The translations under genes and the position numbers were made by a program. 64,000 bases of DNA from Planctomycetota bacterium. GTDB lineage: Bacteria > Planctomycetota > B15-G4 > SIAN01. A model generated the notes under the pieces. It was given only the letters and a program-made list of their open reading frames with translations, made no database searches and was not told the origin of the DNA. Position 1 is the stretch's first letter; every line of letters starts with the position of its first letter. The stretch is taken from positions 153,418 to 217,417 of the forward strand of contig JAEUIC010000020.1 of the NCBI GenBank assembly GCA_016795285.1. The letters run 5' to 3'. Shown piece by piece: positions 26,583 through 36,668 of this stretch.

Positions 26583-28247
26583 CAGCGCGAGCGCATCGTC
26601 GCTGCCATCGAGCACAAGCGGGCAGCCGGGATGAGCGCAGTCGACGCCGCCCGCGACTACCTGCGGGACGCCGCCTTCACGACGCTCAACCGGTTCGTCG
26701 CACTCAAGATAATCGAGGCTCGCGAGCTGGTGCAGGAGTGCATCACCAAGGGGGAGCAGTCCGGCGGCTACCGAGAGTTCTGCGGCATGGCGCCAGGCCT
26801 GCCGCTCTTGCCCGAGAGCGCGGGCTACCGGCTCTACCTCGAGTCGCTCTTCGATGAGCTCTCGACCGAGGTGAAAGTCCTCTTCGACCGCCGTGATCCC
26901 TCGATCGTGCTGTGGCCCAAGCGCGCGACCTTCGAACAGCTCCTCGAGATCCTGAATGCCACCGAGCTCGCCGGCGTGTGGGGCGAAGACGAGACCATCG
27001 GCTGGGTCTACCAGTTCTTCAACGGTCAGGACGAGCGCCGGAAGATGCGCGAGGAGAGCCAAGCCCCGCGCAACAGCCGCGAGCTGGCCGTGCGGAACCA
27101 GTTCTTCACGCCCCGCTACGTCGTCCAGTTCCTCACCGACAACACTATCGGGCGCATCTGGTACGAGATGCGCGGCACCAAGACCGTGCTCGCTGAGCGC
27201 TGCGAGTACTTGGTCCGCAAGCCCGGTGAAGAGTTCGCGCCGCGCGCGAAGAAGGACCCGCGCGACCTGCGCGTCCTCGATCCGGCCTGCGGCAGCGGGC
27301 ACTTCCTGCTCTACGCCTTCGACCTATTGCTCGCGATCTACGAGGAGGCCCACGCCGACCCCGAGAGCCCGAAGAGCGAGGCCACGGGCAAGACGCTTGC
27401 CGAGGACTACCCGAGCCTCGATGCGCTACGCAGGGCGATGCCGGGGCTCGTGCTCGCGCAGAACCTCCACGGAGTCGACATCGACCCGCGCTGCGCGCAG
27501 ATTGCACAACTCGCCTTGTGGATGCGCGCGCAGCGGGCGTACCGGGATTTCGGCATTGGGCGCGCCGAGCGCTCGCAGATCCGGCGCTCGAACATCGTCG
27601 TAGCGGAACCGCTCGTCGCCGACGAGCAGATCGCCAAGGAATTCGTCGCGCGGTTGGGTGACGCCGAGCTCGGGCGCGTGTTCACGTCGCTAGTCGAGTC
27701 GCTGAGCCTCGCTGGCGACCTGGGGTTCCTGCTCCGCGTGGAGCAGCTCGTCACGCGCCAAGCGAAGCGCGGGCAGACCGGCGACCTGTTCGCGCCGCCC
27801 GAGGAGCGCATCCGCCCGGTCCTCGATCGTTTTGTGCGTGAGGAGGCGAGTGCGACAAACACGCGACGTCGGCTCTTTGCTGACGATGCCGCGCAGGGCG
27901 TAGCTCTGCTCAGCGTCGCGGAGAGGAAATTCGACACGGTCCTGATGAACCCGCCGTTTGGCGCAGCGAGTTTGAGAGGAAAGAAGGACTTCGAGAGGGC
28001 ATACCCGCGAACGAAGAACGACATATACGCAGCGTTCGTCGAGCGTGGCGTCGAACTTCTGGTCTCAAGGGGGCGTATCGGCGCGATCACTTCACGCACA
28101 GGGTTCTTCCTGTCCAGCTTTCAGAAATGGCGAGAGGAAGTCCTTCTGCAGCATGCGCCTCCGACAGTGTTTGCTGACCTCGGTGCGGGGGTGCTCGACA
28201 GCGCGATGGTGGAGACGGCCGCCTACTGTCTGGAGGCCGTGGCATGA
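26421..28247 (+). CDS. pglX: PglX copy 1, N-terminal (methyltransferase) half
   Basis: 608 residues covering the helical N-terminus and the SAM-dependent N6-adenine methyltransferase core: motif I LDPACGSGHFLLYAFDLLL at about 287 and the catalytic NPPF near 510. It ends after VETAAYCLEAVA, exactly where the target-recognition part of PglX should begin. The next gene supplies that part from an ATGA overlap. The uninterrupted paralogue downstream has 1262 residues; this half plus the next gives 1294. Either the pair is a natural split (like HsdM/HsdS) or a one- or two-base indel broke the gene and reinitiation rescues it. PglX writes the BREX self mark. Confidence 0.88.
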   Translation: MDKDTRNAIESATQRARKLLEEDFAAQLEGDFDVHRDGAVAAKAGGHLSARQAFQRERIVAAIEHKRAAGMSAVDAARDYLRDAAFTTLNRFVALKIIEARELVQECITKGEQSGGYREFCGMAPGLPLLPESAGYRLYLESLFDELSTEVKVLFDRRDPSIVLWPKRATFEQLLEILNATELAGVWGEDETIGWVYQFFNGQDERRKMREESQAPRNSRELAVRNQFFTPRYVVQFLTDNTIGRIWYEMRGTKTVLAERCEYLVRKPGEEFAPRAKKDPRDLRVLDPACGSGHFLLYAFDLLLAIYEEAHADPESPKSEATGKTLAEDYPSLDALRRAMPGLVLAQNLHGVDIDPRCAQIAQLALWMRAQRAYRDFGIGRAERSQIRRSNIVVAEPLVADEQIAKEFVARLGDAELGRVFTSLVESLSLAGDLGFLLRVEQLVTRQAKRGQTGDLFAPPEERIRPVLDRFVREEASATNTRRRLFADDAAQGVALLSVAERKFDTVLMNPPFGAASLRGKKDFERAYPRTKNDIYAAFVERGVELLVSRGRIGAITSRTGFFLSSFQKWREEVLLQHAPPTVFADLGAGVLDSAMVETAAYCLEAVA

Positions 28248-30304
28248 CCGTGTTCATTCGACTCCTCGAGCTTCCTGTCGATCTCAAGCGCGATGCGCTG
28301 CGGGATGCGGTCATCGCCATGAACGCAGGCACTTGCGGGGCCAACGTGTTCATGGCCGCGACGGAACAGTTCGGGGATATCCCCAACAGCCCGTTCGCTT
28401 ATTGGCTGAGCAATGGAGTTCGTGAAGTCTTCGGACGCCTTGCTCCGTTTGAGTCACCCAAGCGGACTGCAAGACAGGGGCTCTCGACGTCAGACGACTT
28501 TCGCTTTGTGCGGGTGTGGTGGGAGGTCCCTGAACCGAGCGTCGTCGCGGAGATGCGGCGATGGTTTTCTTTCGCGAAGGGAGGCGCTCGTTCGGCGTAC
28601 TACGGAGCGATGCCGGCGACAGTGAATTGGGCGTCAGACGGTAACGAGATGAAGGCGTGGACCGAGTTGTCCTCCAGCGCTATCCGCAATACCGACTGGT
28701 ACTTCCGCGCTGGGCTCACGTGGCCACTTCGTGGAGTTCTGTTCTCGGCACAGGCTGTTCCGGAAGAGTCGATCTTCAGCGTGGCGGGCAAGATGGCATT
28801 CGCCCCGAAAGAGACGCTCACTGCGTTCCTTGCACTCTTCAACTCGCGTTTGTTCGACTATTTGATCGGCGTGTCGGCAGGGAAGGTCGGCGGTGTTCAG
28901 TACGAGGTCGGTCTGATTTCGCGATTGCCCGTACCTGACCTTGGCGCAACGGAGTGTGCGCAACTCACGCGGAGGGCTCGGATCGCTTGGTCACTGAAGC
29001 GCTCACTCGATGCCACGAACGAGGCGACGCACGCTTTTCTACTGCCTACTGGCCTGTGCGAGCAGATCACCAAGGCGAAGCGAGCGGATGTGGAGCGTGA
29101 ACTGGCAGAACTCCAGTCGCAGATCGACGACTTGGCCTTCGGCCTCTACGGTATCAGTACAGAGGACCGCGTGGCCATCAGAGCGCCAATAAGGGCGTCA
29201 GCATTTGCTTCGGACGATGTCGAGGCAGAAGCCCCCGACGATGCAGATGAAGACGACGATCGCACCGCCGTGAGTGGCGGCTCTGAAGCACTCGGCTCCT
29301 GGCTCGTAGGCGTTGCGTTCGGCCGCTTCGACCCGCGCCTCGCAACCGGCGAGCGCGCCATCCCGCCCGAGCCCGAGCCCTTCGACCCGCTGCCTGTGCG
29401 CTCCCCCGGCATGTACCCCGAGGGCGAAGAACTCGCCGATCGTCCCGACATCCTCGTCGACGACGAAGGACACGCCGACGACCTCGCCGCGCGCACTATC
29501 GCCGTCGCCGAGCGCGTGGAGGTCGATGAGCCCGAGAACCTCCGCGCGTGGCTCGCGAAGGAGTTCTTCCCACTCCACATCAAGATGTACTCGAAAAGCC
29601 GTCGCAAGGCGCCGATCTACTGGCAGCTCGCGACGCCTTCCGCGAGCTACTCGGTTTGGCTCTACATCCACGCGTTCAGCAAGGACACGCTCTTCCGCGT
29701 CCAGAACGACTACGTCGCGCCCAAGCTCGCGCACGAGGAGCGGCGCCTCGAGTCGCTCACGAGCGAACTGCGCGGCGGCGCGACCGCGGCCCAGCGCAAG
29801 ACTCTCGCCGCGCAGGAAGCGGTGGTTGACGAGCTGCGCGCCTTCCTCGACGAGGTGAAGCGGGTCGCGCCGCTCTGGAAGCCGAATCTAGACGATGGCG
29901 TGATCATCAACTTCGCGCCGCTCTGGCGACTCGTCCCGCAGAACAGGTCGTGGCAGAAGGAGCTGAAGTCCACCTGGGACGCACTTTGCGATGGGAACTA
30001 CGACTGGGCACACCTTGCGATGCACCTCTGGCCGGAGCGTGTGGTTCCGAAGTGCGCCAAGGACCGCAGCCTCGCCATCGCCCACGGGCTCGAGGACGTG
30101 TTCTGGGTTGAGGGCACGGACGGCAAGTGGACCGCCCACAAGACACCTACACGAAGCGTCGACGAGCTCGTGCGTGAGCAAACCTCGCCCGCCGTGAACT
30201 CCGCGCTGAAGAGCTTGCTCGAAGCACCCGCGGCCGCCGGCAAGAGCGGCAGGCGTCGTGGTGGTGTGCGCGACAAGGTCGCTTTGCCGGAAGATCTCGT
30301 CTGA
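28244..30304 (+). CDS. pglX: PglX copy 1, C-terminal (target-recognition) half
   Basis: 686 residues. Starting MTVFIRLLELPVDLKRDAL, it continues as the specificity part of PglX (GLSTSDDFRFVRVWWEVPEP, then LTAFLALFNSRLFDYLIG and VPDLGATECAQL). It ends with the conserved C-terminal domain (KEFFPLHIKMYSKSRRKAPIYW, DDGVIINFAPLWRLVPQ, HLAMHLWPERVVPKC, GLEDVFWVEG). The ATG overlaps the stop of the N-terminal half (ATGA), and its own stop overlaps the second pglX (TGATG). The C-terminal domain closely matches copy 2, while the middle third differs strongly, as expected for different DNA targets. Confidence 0.82.
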   Translation: MTVFIRLLELPVDLKRDALRDAVIAMNAGTCGANVFMAATEQFGDIPNSPFAYWLSNGVREVFGRLAPFESPKRTARQGLSTSDDFRFVRVWWEVPEPSVVAEMRRWFSFAKGGARSAYYGAMPATVNWASDGNEMKAWTELSSSAIRNTDWYFRAGLTWPLRGVLFSAQAVPEESIFSVAGKMAFAPKETLTAFLALFNSRLFDYLIGVSAGKVGGVQYEVGLISRLPVPDLGATECAQLTRRARIAWSLKRSLDATNEATHAFLLPTGLCEQITKAKRADVERELAELQSQIDDLAFGLYGISTEDRVAIRAPIRASAFASDDVEAEAPDDADEDDDRTAVSGGSEALGSWLVGVAFGRFDPRLATGERAIPPEPEPFDPLPVRSPGMYPEGEELADRPDILVDDEGHADDLAARTIAVAERVEVDEPENLRAWLAKEFFPLHIKMYSKSRRKAPIYWQLATPSASYSVWLYIHAFSKDTLFRVQNDYVAPKLAHEERRLESLTSELRGGATAAQRKTLAAQEAVVDELRAFLDEVKRVAPLWKPNLDDGVIINFAPLWRLVPQNRSWQKELKSTWDALCDGNYDWAHLAMHLWPERVVPKCAKDRSLAIAHGLEDVFWVEGTDGKWTAHKTPTRSVDELVREQTSPAVNSALKSLLEAPAAAGKSGRRRGGVRDKVALPEDLV

Positions 30305-33300
30305 TGGACAAGGACACACGCAACGCCATCGAAAGCGCCACCCAGCGCGCGCGGAAGCTCCTCGAGGAGGACTTCGCCGCGCAGCTTGAGGGCGACTTTG
30401 ACGTGCACCGCGACGGCGCGGTGGCCGCGAAGGCCGGAGGCCACCTCTCGGCCCGCCAGGCCTTCGCGCGCGAGCGCATCGTTGCCGCCATCGAGCACAA
30501 GCGGGCGGCCGGGATGAGCGCTGCCGACGCCGCTCGCGACTACCTTCGCGACGCCGCCTTCACGACGCTCAACCGCTTCGTGGCCCTCAAGATGCTCGAG
30601 GCCCGCGACCTCGTGCAGGAGTGCATCACGAAGGGCGAGCGGTCCGCCGGCTATCGCGAGTTCTGCGGCATGGCACCTGGGCTTCCGCTCCTCCCCGACA
30701 GCGCGGGCTACCGGCTCTACATCGAGTCGCTCTTCGACGAACTGTCCACCGAAGTGAAGGTCCTCTTCGACCGCCGCGACCCGTCGAGCGTGCTATGGCC
30801 GAAGCGAGCGACCTTTGAGCAGCTCCTCGAGATCCTGAACGCCACCGAGCTCGCCCGCGTGTGGAGCGAGGACGAGACCATCGGCTGGGTCTACCAGTTC
30901 TTCAACGGCCAGGACGAGCGCAAGAAGATGCGCGAGGAGAGTCAGGCGCCGCGTAACTGCCGTGAGCTGGCCGTACGCAACCAGTTCTTCACGCCGCGTT
31001 ACGTGGTGCAGTTCCTGACCGACAACACGCTTGGGCGCATTTGGTACGAGATGCGCGGCACCAGAACCGTGCTCGCCGAGAAATGCGAGTACATGGTCCA
31101 CAAGCCCGGCGAGGCGTTCGCCCTGCGTCCGAAGAAGGACCCGCGCGACCTCCGCGTCCTCGACCCGGCCTGTGGCAGCGGACACTTCCTGCTCTATGCC
31201 TTCGACCTGCTGCTGGCGATTTACGAGGAGGCCCATGCCGACCCCGAGAGCCCGAAGAGCGAGGCGACCGGCAAGACGCTCACGGAGGACTACCCGAGCG
31301 TCGACTTGCTTCAGAAGGCGGTGCCGGGGCTCGTGCTCGCGCATAATCTCCACGGGGTCGACATCGATCCGCGCTGCGCGCAGATCGCTCAGTTCGCCCT
31401 GTGGATGCGGGCACAGAAGGCGTATCGGGACTTCGGCATCGGGCGTGGCGAGCGCGCGCAGATCCGCCGCTCGAACATCGTCGTTGCTGAGCCGCTCGTC
31501 GCCGATGAGCAGATCGCCAAGGAGTTCGTGGCGAAGCTTGCGGACGCAGAGCTCGGGCGCGTGTTCATCTCGCTTGTCGAGGCGCTGAACCTCGCCGGCG
31601 ATCTGGGACTTCTCCTTCGCGTCGAGCAACTCGTGGGTCGCCAGACGAAGAGAGGTCGCACCGGGGATCTCTTCGCGCCTCCCGAGGAACGGATTCGAGC
31701 CACGCTTGCTCATTTCATGAATGACGAGGGCCACCGCGCAAACACGCGTCGACGTCTATTTGCAGAAGACGCTGCTCAAGGCGTGGGGCTCTTGGCGGTG
31801 GCAGAGAAGAAGTTCGACGCGGTACTGATGAATCCGCCGTTCGGCGAGCCTACGGTGAAGGGCCTCGAATACATCGAACGGGAGTTCCCCGAAGGCGCAA
31901 ACGACATTTACGCGGCGTTCGTGCTTCGAATGTCTCAGCTCGTCGCCAGTCGCGGTCGCTTTGGTGCGATCACGTCGCGTTCGTTCTTTGTTGGTCGTGA
32001 TCTCCGGAAGTTCCGCGGGGCCATTCTGGACGATTCCTCATTCTCTTTAGAGTTGGTCCTGGACCTTGGACTCGGCGTCCTCGACGCGATGGTTGAAACC
32101 GCCGCATACGTACTCGGGGACAGCAGTAAACAGGTGGTCCGGTTCCAAAACCTGCGGAGTACTACGAAAACTGCGGACTCGATCGCCAGGGCTTTCGGCG
32201 ATGGGACGTGGGTGGACCATGAGCGGGAGTACTTTCGGAAGCTTCCGCATTGTCAATTCCTTTACGAGTTGTCGGACGGTGAAGCTGGGGCACTCCTGTC
32301 GGACACTCGAATCGAACCGACTGTCGGAAGGGTTACTAAGGGGCTCTCGACTGGCGATGATGAGCGCTTTGTTCGCTTGCGATGGGAGATCCCTTGTGCG
32401 AAAACCGGAAACGATGATGGGTGGGAGCTGTTTTCGAAGGGCGGCGAGTATGGATGGTTTGGAGGCGACGTTCATCTACTCATCAAGAGGCGAGCGGATG
32501 GTGCCGAGCTCGCGGCGCACGCTGAGCGAACCCACGGCAACGTTGCCCTAAGCCGTCAGTCGTCGACCTACTACGGCCGAGCGGCTGTCACCTGGTCGCG
32601 AAGGAGCCAGAAGGGGTTTAGCGCTCGCCGCCTGCGCTCTGGCGTCTGCTTCTCGGATAAGAGCCCCGTTATCGTGCCCACGGATGCTGCCGATCGCTGG
32701 ATCCAGGCTCTGCTTGCTGCGCTGGCAAGCGAATCGTATCTGAATCTGATCTACTCCCAGTCGAAGTTCGGATCCTACGAGACGGGAAGCATCAAGACTC
32801 TGCCGGTTCCCGACATCAACCTGGTCAATGACGCAATCGGTGTAATGGGCGCGCTCATCGGCGTCATCGACGAGATCGACGCCAGGGACGAACTTTGTCA
32901 GCTCTTCGTTGCCCCTCCGACCGATGCATGGAACGTGGAGGAGCGGCTCCGTGCGGCATTGGATAGCCTTGCATCCCTTCTTCAGGCGAATGGCCTCGAG
33001 TTCAGTCCTGTTGTCGCCGAGCACACGCTTCAGACGCTGTGGGGGCGTATTCAGCAAGTCAGCGCCGCCGTTTCGCGCCTCTCGTTCTCAATGGGGACGG
33101 TATTGGGGCGATGGACCGGTGACGTTTCTGTCCCCGTCACTCTGCCTGGCCCGCTTGACAAACTAAGCAGGGTTTCACCGGCGGAGGCGGGAGGACGCCA
33201 AGCCGACGCGTCGTGCTCGGAATGGCTAACGGACGATGAGGGAGCACGATCTGACGTCGTCGCGGCCGTGCTGCAGCACCAGGCGCGCTCCTGGACCTCG

Positions 33301-34092
33301 GGCGAGGAGCGCTTCGATCGACTTCGCAGCACTATCCGAAGGGACTTCTTCGCGTCGCACACGGCACACTACTCGAAGAGCGCTCGCAAAGCGCCGGTCT
33401 ACTGGCAGTTGGCATCTTCCACCGCCAAGTACTCAGCGTGGGTTTACTACCACCGCCTCAGTCGCGACTCTCTCTTCCGCCTTCAGAACGACCATGCGAT
33501 TCCGAAGCTCCGCCACGAAGAGCAGAAGCTCGAGGCACTGCGCGACGAGTTCGGCTCGGCACTCACGACCTCGCGGCGTAAGGAGATTGCCGCACAAGAC
33601 GCCCTTGTTGAGGAACTCCGCGAGTACATCAACGAACTTGGGCGTGTGGCTCCCCTCTGGCATCCTCACTTTGACGACGGAGTGATCGTCAATTTCGCTC
33701 CGCTCTGGCGACTCGTTCCCCACCACAAGGCCTGGCAAAAGGAGCTGAAGGCGACCTGGGATTTCCTTTGCGAAGGAGAGCTCGACTGGGCCCACCTCGC
33801 GATGCACCTCTGGCCCGAGCGCGTAGTCCCGAAGTGCGCGAAGGACCGCAGCCTGGCCATCGCCCACGGGCTCGAGGATGTGTTCTGGGTCGAGGGCGCC
33901 GACGGCAAGTGGAGCGCGCGCAAGACGCCCACGCGAAGCGTCGATGAGTTCGTGCGTGAGCGAAGCTCGCCCGCCGTGAAATCCGCGCTGAAAAGCCTGC
34001 TGGAAGCGCCTGCGGCCGCCGGCAAGAGCGGCGGGCGTCGTGGTGGTGGCCGTCGCAAGTCGGCTGCCGCCGCCGACGGAGGAGACGCCTGA
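30304..34092 (+). CDS. pglX: PglX copy 2, full-length BREX adenine methyltransferase
   Basis: A 1262-residue PglX with the complete order: N-terminal helical domain, SAM motif I LDPACGSGHFLLY (about 287), catalytic NPPF (about 510), divergent target-recognition region (about 600-900) and conserved C-terminal domain. It would methylate the sixth base of the BREX motif on one strand and mark self DNA. Its first 162 bases equal those of copy 1 except for one base, and its C-terminus is also close, so the pair arose by tandem duplication with later exchange of the specificity segment. It starts at TGATG on the copy 1 stop, and its own stop overlaps pglZ the same way. Confidence 0.92.
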   Translation: MDKDTRNAIESATQRARKLLEEDFAAQLEGDFDVHRDGAVAAKAGGHLSARQAFARERIVAAIEHKRAAGMSAADAARDYLRDAAFTTLNRFVALKMLEARDLVQECITKGERSAGYREFCGMAPGLPLLPDSAGYRLYIESLFDELSTEVKVLFDRRDPSSVLWPKRATFEQLLEILNATELARVWSEDETIGWVYQFFNGQDERKKMREESQAPRNCRELAVRNQFFTPRYVVQFLTDNTLGRIWYEMRGTRTVLAEKCEYMVHKPGEAFALRPKKDPRDLRVLDPACGSGHFLLYAFDLLLAIYEEAHADPESPKSEATGKTLTEDYPSVDLLQKAVPGLVLAHNLHGVDIDPRCAQIAQFALWMRAQKAYRDFGIGRGERAQIRRSNIVVAEPLVADEQIAKEFVAKLADAELGRVFISLVEALNLAGDLGLLLRVEQLVGRQTKRGRTGDLFAPPEERIRATLAHFMNDEGHRANTRRRLFAEDAAQGVGLLAVAEKKFDAVLMNPPFGEPTVKGLEYIEREFPEGANDIYAAFVLRMSQLVASRGRFGAITSRSFFVGRDLRKFRGAILDDSSFSLELVLDLGLGVLDAMVETAAYVLGDSSKQVVRFQNLRSTTKTADSIARAFGDGTWVDHEREYFRKLPHCQFLYELSDGEAGALLSDTRIEPTVGRVTKGLSTGDDERFVRLRWEIPCAKTGNDDGWELFSKGGEYGWFGGDVHLLIKRRADGAELAAHAERTHGNVALSRQSSTYYGRAAVTWSRRSQKGFSARRLRSGVCFSDKSPVIVPTDAADRWIQALLAALASESYLNLIYSQSKFGSYETGSIKTLPVPDINLVNDAIGVMGALIGVIDEIDARDELCQLFVAPPTDAWNVEERLRAALDSLASLLQANGLEFSPVVAEHTLQTLWGRIQQVSAAVSRLSFSMGTVLGRWTGDVSVPVTLPGPLDKLSRVSPAEAGGRQADASCSEWLTDDEGARSDVVAAVLQHQARSWTSGEERFDRLRSTIRRDFFASHTAHYSKSARKAPVYWQLASSTAKYSAWVYYHRLSRDSLFRLQNDHAIPKLRHEEQKLEALRDEFGSALTTSRRKEIAAQDALVEELREYINELGRVAPLWHPHFDDGVIVNFAPLWRLVPHHKAWQKELKATWDFLCEGELDWAHLAMHLWPERVVPKCAKDRSLAIAHGLEDVFWVEGADGKWSARKTPTRSVDEFVRERSSPAVKSALKSLLEAPAAAGKSGGRRGGGRRKSAAAADGGDA

Positions 34093-36668
34093 TGCACACG
34101 CTTCACGACTACGTGGCGAAGCAGCTCGCCGACAAGATCAAGTCTCGGCGTGTTGTCGTCTGGTTCGACGAGCGCGGCGAGTTCCAGCCGTTCGTTGACG
34201 AGGTACGCGGCGGTCCGCGGACCGTGAGCGAGCCCGTCCCCGTGGCCGTCGCGGGTGGGAACGCGAGCCTCGCCGAGTACGCGGGCTCAATGTTTGAACT
34301 GCGCGCGGTCGTCGAGTCGCACGTGAGTGGCGACACCCCAGCCCCCGTTGTGGTCTACATCCCGGGCGTCACGCGAGATCGGCGCGCGTCGGTGCTGATG
34401 GAGCTCGAGAAGGCCGGCACGACGTGGGAGCCGCAGCTCAAGCAGCTCGCCAAGAACGTCCTGCTCCAGAAGTACACGCTCGGCGTCGTCGACGAGATGC
34501 TGCCCTTCGATCGAAACGTTTCCTACGAGGATCTCGCGCGCGCGGCCGCCGGCAACTCCGGCGCGGAGCCGCCGTCGATCCTGAAGAGCATCTTCCACGA
34601 CGCCAGCGGCAACGACGGGCTCCTCACGGCGTGGCTCGTGAGCGATGTACGCGACCCGGAGATCGTGAGCAAGGAGGCGACGCGGGAGTTGACCAAGCTC
34701 GTGAAGGCGCGGCTGGGGCTCGACCTCGTCGCAGACTCACCGCTCGCGAAGCTTCGCGCCATCACGCTGCGCTACGTGCTCTCGGGCGAGTTCCGCCTCG
34801 ACCTGTCGTGCGACGCGCCCGCGTCGCTCGACAGCGTCGGGAAGCCGCCGACGAAGGACGAGGAGTCGGCCGTGCGCGAGATCGCGAGGCGCATGCGCAC
34901 CGGCCACGCAGATGCCTACGCGGCGCTCGCGGACCGCGTCGAGGAGGAGCTCGGGCTCAAGAACGCCAAGTTGCCTTCCGGCGCGCTTGGCTCCATTGAC
35001 ACGTTTCGGTTCGAGGAGCGTGCGCTTCTTCGCTACGCGGGCGATCTCGTTTCGAACGGCAAATTCGGCCAGGCGCTCTCGCTCGTATCGGACCGAGAGG
35101 ACTGCTTCTGGCTGGATCGAGACGTCAGCCGGAAGGCCCAGTGGGAAGCCACTCGGCGCATGGCCGAGCTGGGCAACGTCGCGATGGAAGTGCGAACGGC
35201 CGTTAACAGGACCTCGGGAGACGCCGCCGCGTGGCTCGATGCCTACGTGTCGCCAGGGAAGGATGGGGATGGGGCCGCGTGGTTCCGTCTCGACAAGGCC
35301 CAACGCCGCCTCGAGGCCTGGGTTGCGAACCTCGACGAGGAGCCCGAGGAGCGTCCGCTCGGCGTGGTCCGTCGCGCCTACGAGGTCACGTGCCACGCGA
35401 TGGCGGAAGGCTTCACCAAGGCGCTCGTGAAGGCCGGGTGGACCGTGCCCGGAGCTCTCCACCAGACGCGCGTCTGGAGCGAGGTCGTCGCCGACAAGCC
35501 CAAGCCCGTCGCCTACTTCTTGGTCGACGCGATGCGCTTCGAGATGGGCGTCGAGCTCGCCGAGCGCCTTCCCAAGACGTCCGAGGTCTCCGTGCGCGGC
35601 GCCGTAGGCGCGCTGCCCAGCATCACGCCCATCGGCATGGCGGCGCTGCAGCCCGGCGCCTCCGCGAGCTTCTCGGTCGTCGAACAGGGCGGCAAGCTCG
35701 GCGCTCGCATCGACGACAGCTTCCTGCCCGACCTCGCCACCCGGAAGAAGCACGCGGCCGCACGTGTGCCGAAGCTGGTCGACCTTGCGCTCGATGAGCT
35801 CCTGAGCCTCCAGCCGTCAAAGCTCTCGAAGAAACTCGATGGCGCGCAGGTCGTCGTCGTCCGTTCGCAGGAGATCGATCACGCCGGCGAGACGGGCTTC
35901 ACGTTTCAGGCGCGGCAGGTGATGGACACGGTCATCGACAACCTCGGGCGTGCGATTCGCAAGCTCGCGGCGGCGGGCATCGAGCAAGCGGTTGTCAGCG
36001 CCGACCATGGCCACCTGTTCTTCGCCAACGACCGCGATGAGTCGATGCGCACCGACGCTCCGGGTGGGAACACGGTGGAGCTGCACCGGCGCTGCTGGAT
36101 CGGTCGCGGCGGCGCTACATCGGCGGGCTGCGTGCGCGTGGCCGCGTCCGCGCTCGGATACGCATCGGACCTCGAGTTCGTTTTCCCTGCGGCGACGGGC
36201 GTGTTCAAGGCGGGCGGAGATCTCGCCTTCCATCACGGCGGCCCCTCGCTCCAGGAGTTGGTCGTCCCCGTCATCTCGGTCCGGACGCGGGCTCTAACCG
36301 AGACGCCGGCCAAGGGACAACCAGTCCGGGTCGGCGGCGCGCCGAGCGAGATCACGAATCGAATCTTCAGTGTGACGATCGAGGCAAGTGCAAGCGGGCC
36401 GGCACTCTTCACCAAGGAGTACTCGATTCGACCACTTCTCGTCTGCGGCGGCCGACAAGTTGGTGGCGTCGGGATGGCCGTGGACGCCGAACTCGATCAA
36501 ACGACCGGCATCGTCCGGATCCCGACGAATCGTCCTACGACAATTGCGTTTGTGCTGCACGAGCCGAGTGTCGTCTCGCTGCGCATCGTTGTTCAGGATC
36601 CGCAGTCGGATGCGGAGCTGTTTCGTTCCCCATTCGATATCCCTGTCCGCCTCGGAATCACGTCATGA
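34092..36668 (+). CDS. pglZ: BREX alkaline-phosphatase-fold protein PglZ
   Basis: 858 residues. The PglZ domain runs from about 460: AYFLVDAMRFEMGVELAERLP carries the first metal-binding Asp, ITPIGMAALQPG follows, and VVSADHGHLFFAND (about 635) carries the Asp-His pair of the alkaline phosphatase superfamily. The N-terminal half has VVVWFDERGEFQPFVDEV and helical segments. PglZ is the signature BREX gene and acts with PglX in self-marking. TGATG overlap with pglX copy 2 and ATGA overlap with brxL show tight coupling. Length normal. Confidence 0.93.
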   Translation: MHTLHDYVAKQLADKIKSRRVVVWFDERGEFQPFVDEVRGGPRTVSEPVPVAVAGGNASLAEYAGSMFELRAVVESHVSGDTPAPVVVYIPGVTRDRRASVLMELEKAGTTWEPQLKQLAKNVLLQKYTLGVVDEMLPFDRNVSYEDLARAAAGNSGAEPPSILKSIFHDASGNDGLLTAWLVSDVRDPEIVSKEATRELTKLVKARLGLDLVADSPLAKLRAITLRYVLSGEFRLDLSCDAPASLDSVGKPPTKDEESAVREIARRMRTGHADAYAALADRVEEELGLKNAKLPSGALGSIDTFRFEERALLRYAGDLVSNGKFGQALSLVSDREDCFWLDRDVSRKAQWEATRRMAELGNVAMEVRTAVNRTSGDAAAWLDAYVSPGKDGDGAAWFRLDKAQRRLEAWVANLDEEPEERPLGVVRRAYEVTCHAMAEGFTKALVKAGWTVPGALHQTRVWSEVVADKPKPVAYFLVDAMRFEMGVELAERLPKTSEVSVRGAVGALPSITPIGMAALQPGASASFSVVEQGGKLGARIDDSFLPDLATRKKHAAARVPKLVDLALDELLSLQPSKLSKKLDGAQVVVVRSQEIDHAGETGFTFQARQVMDTVIDNLGRAIRKLAAAGIEQAVVSADHGHLFFANDRDESMRTDAPGGNTVELHRRCWIGRGGATSAGCVRVAASALGYASDLEFVFPAATGVFKAGGDLAFHHGGPSLQELVVPVISVRTRALTETPAKGQPVRVGGAPSEITNRIFSVTIEASASGPALFTKEYSIRPLLVCGGRQVGGVGMAVDAELDQTTGIVRIPTNRPTTIAFVLHEPSVVSLRIVVQDPQSDAELFRSPFDIPVRLGITS

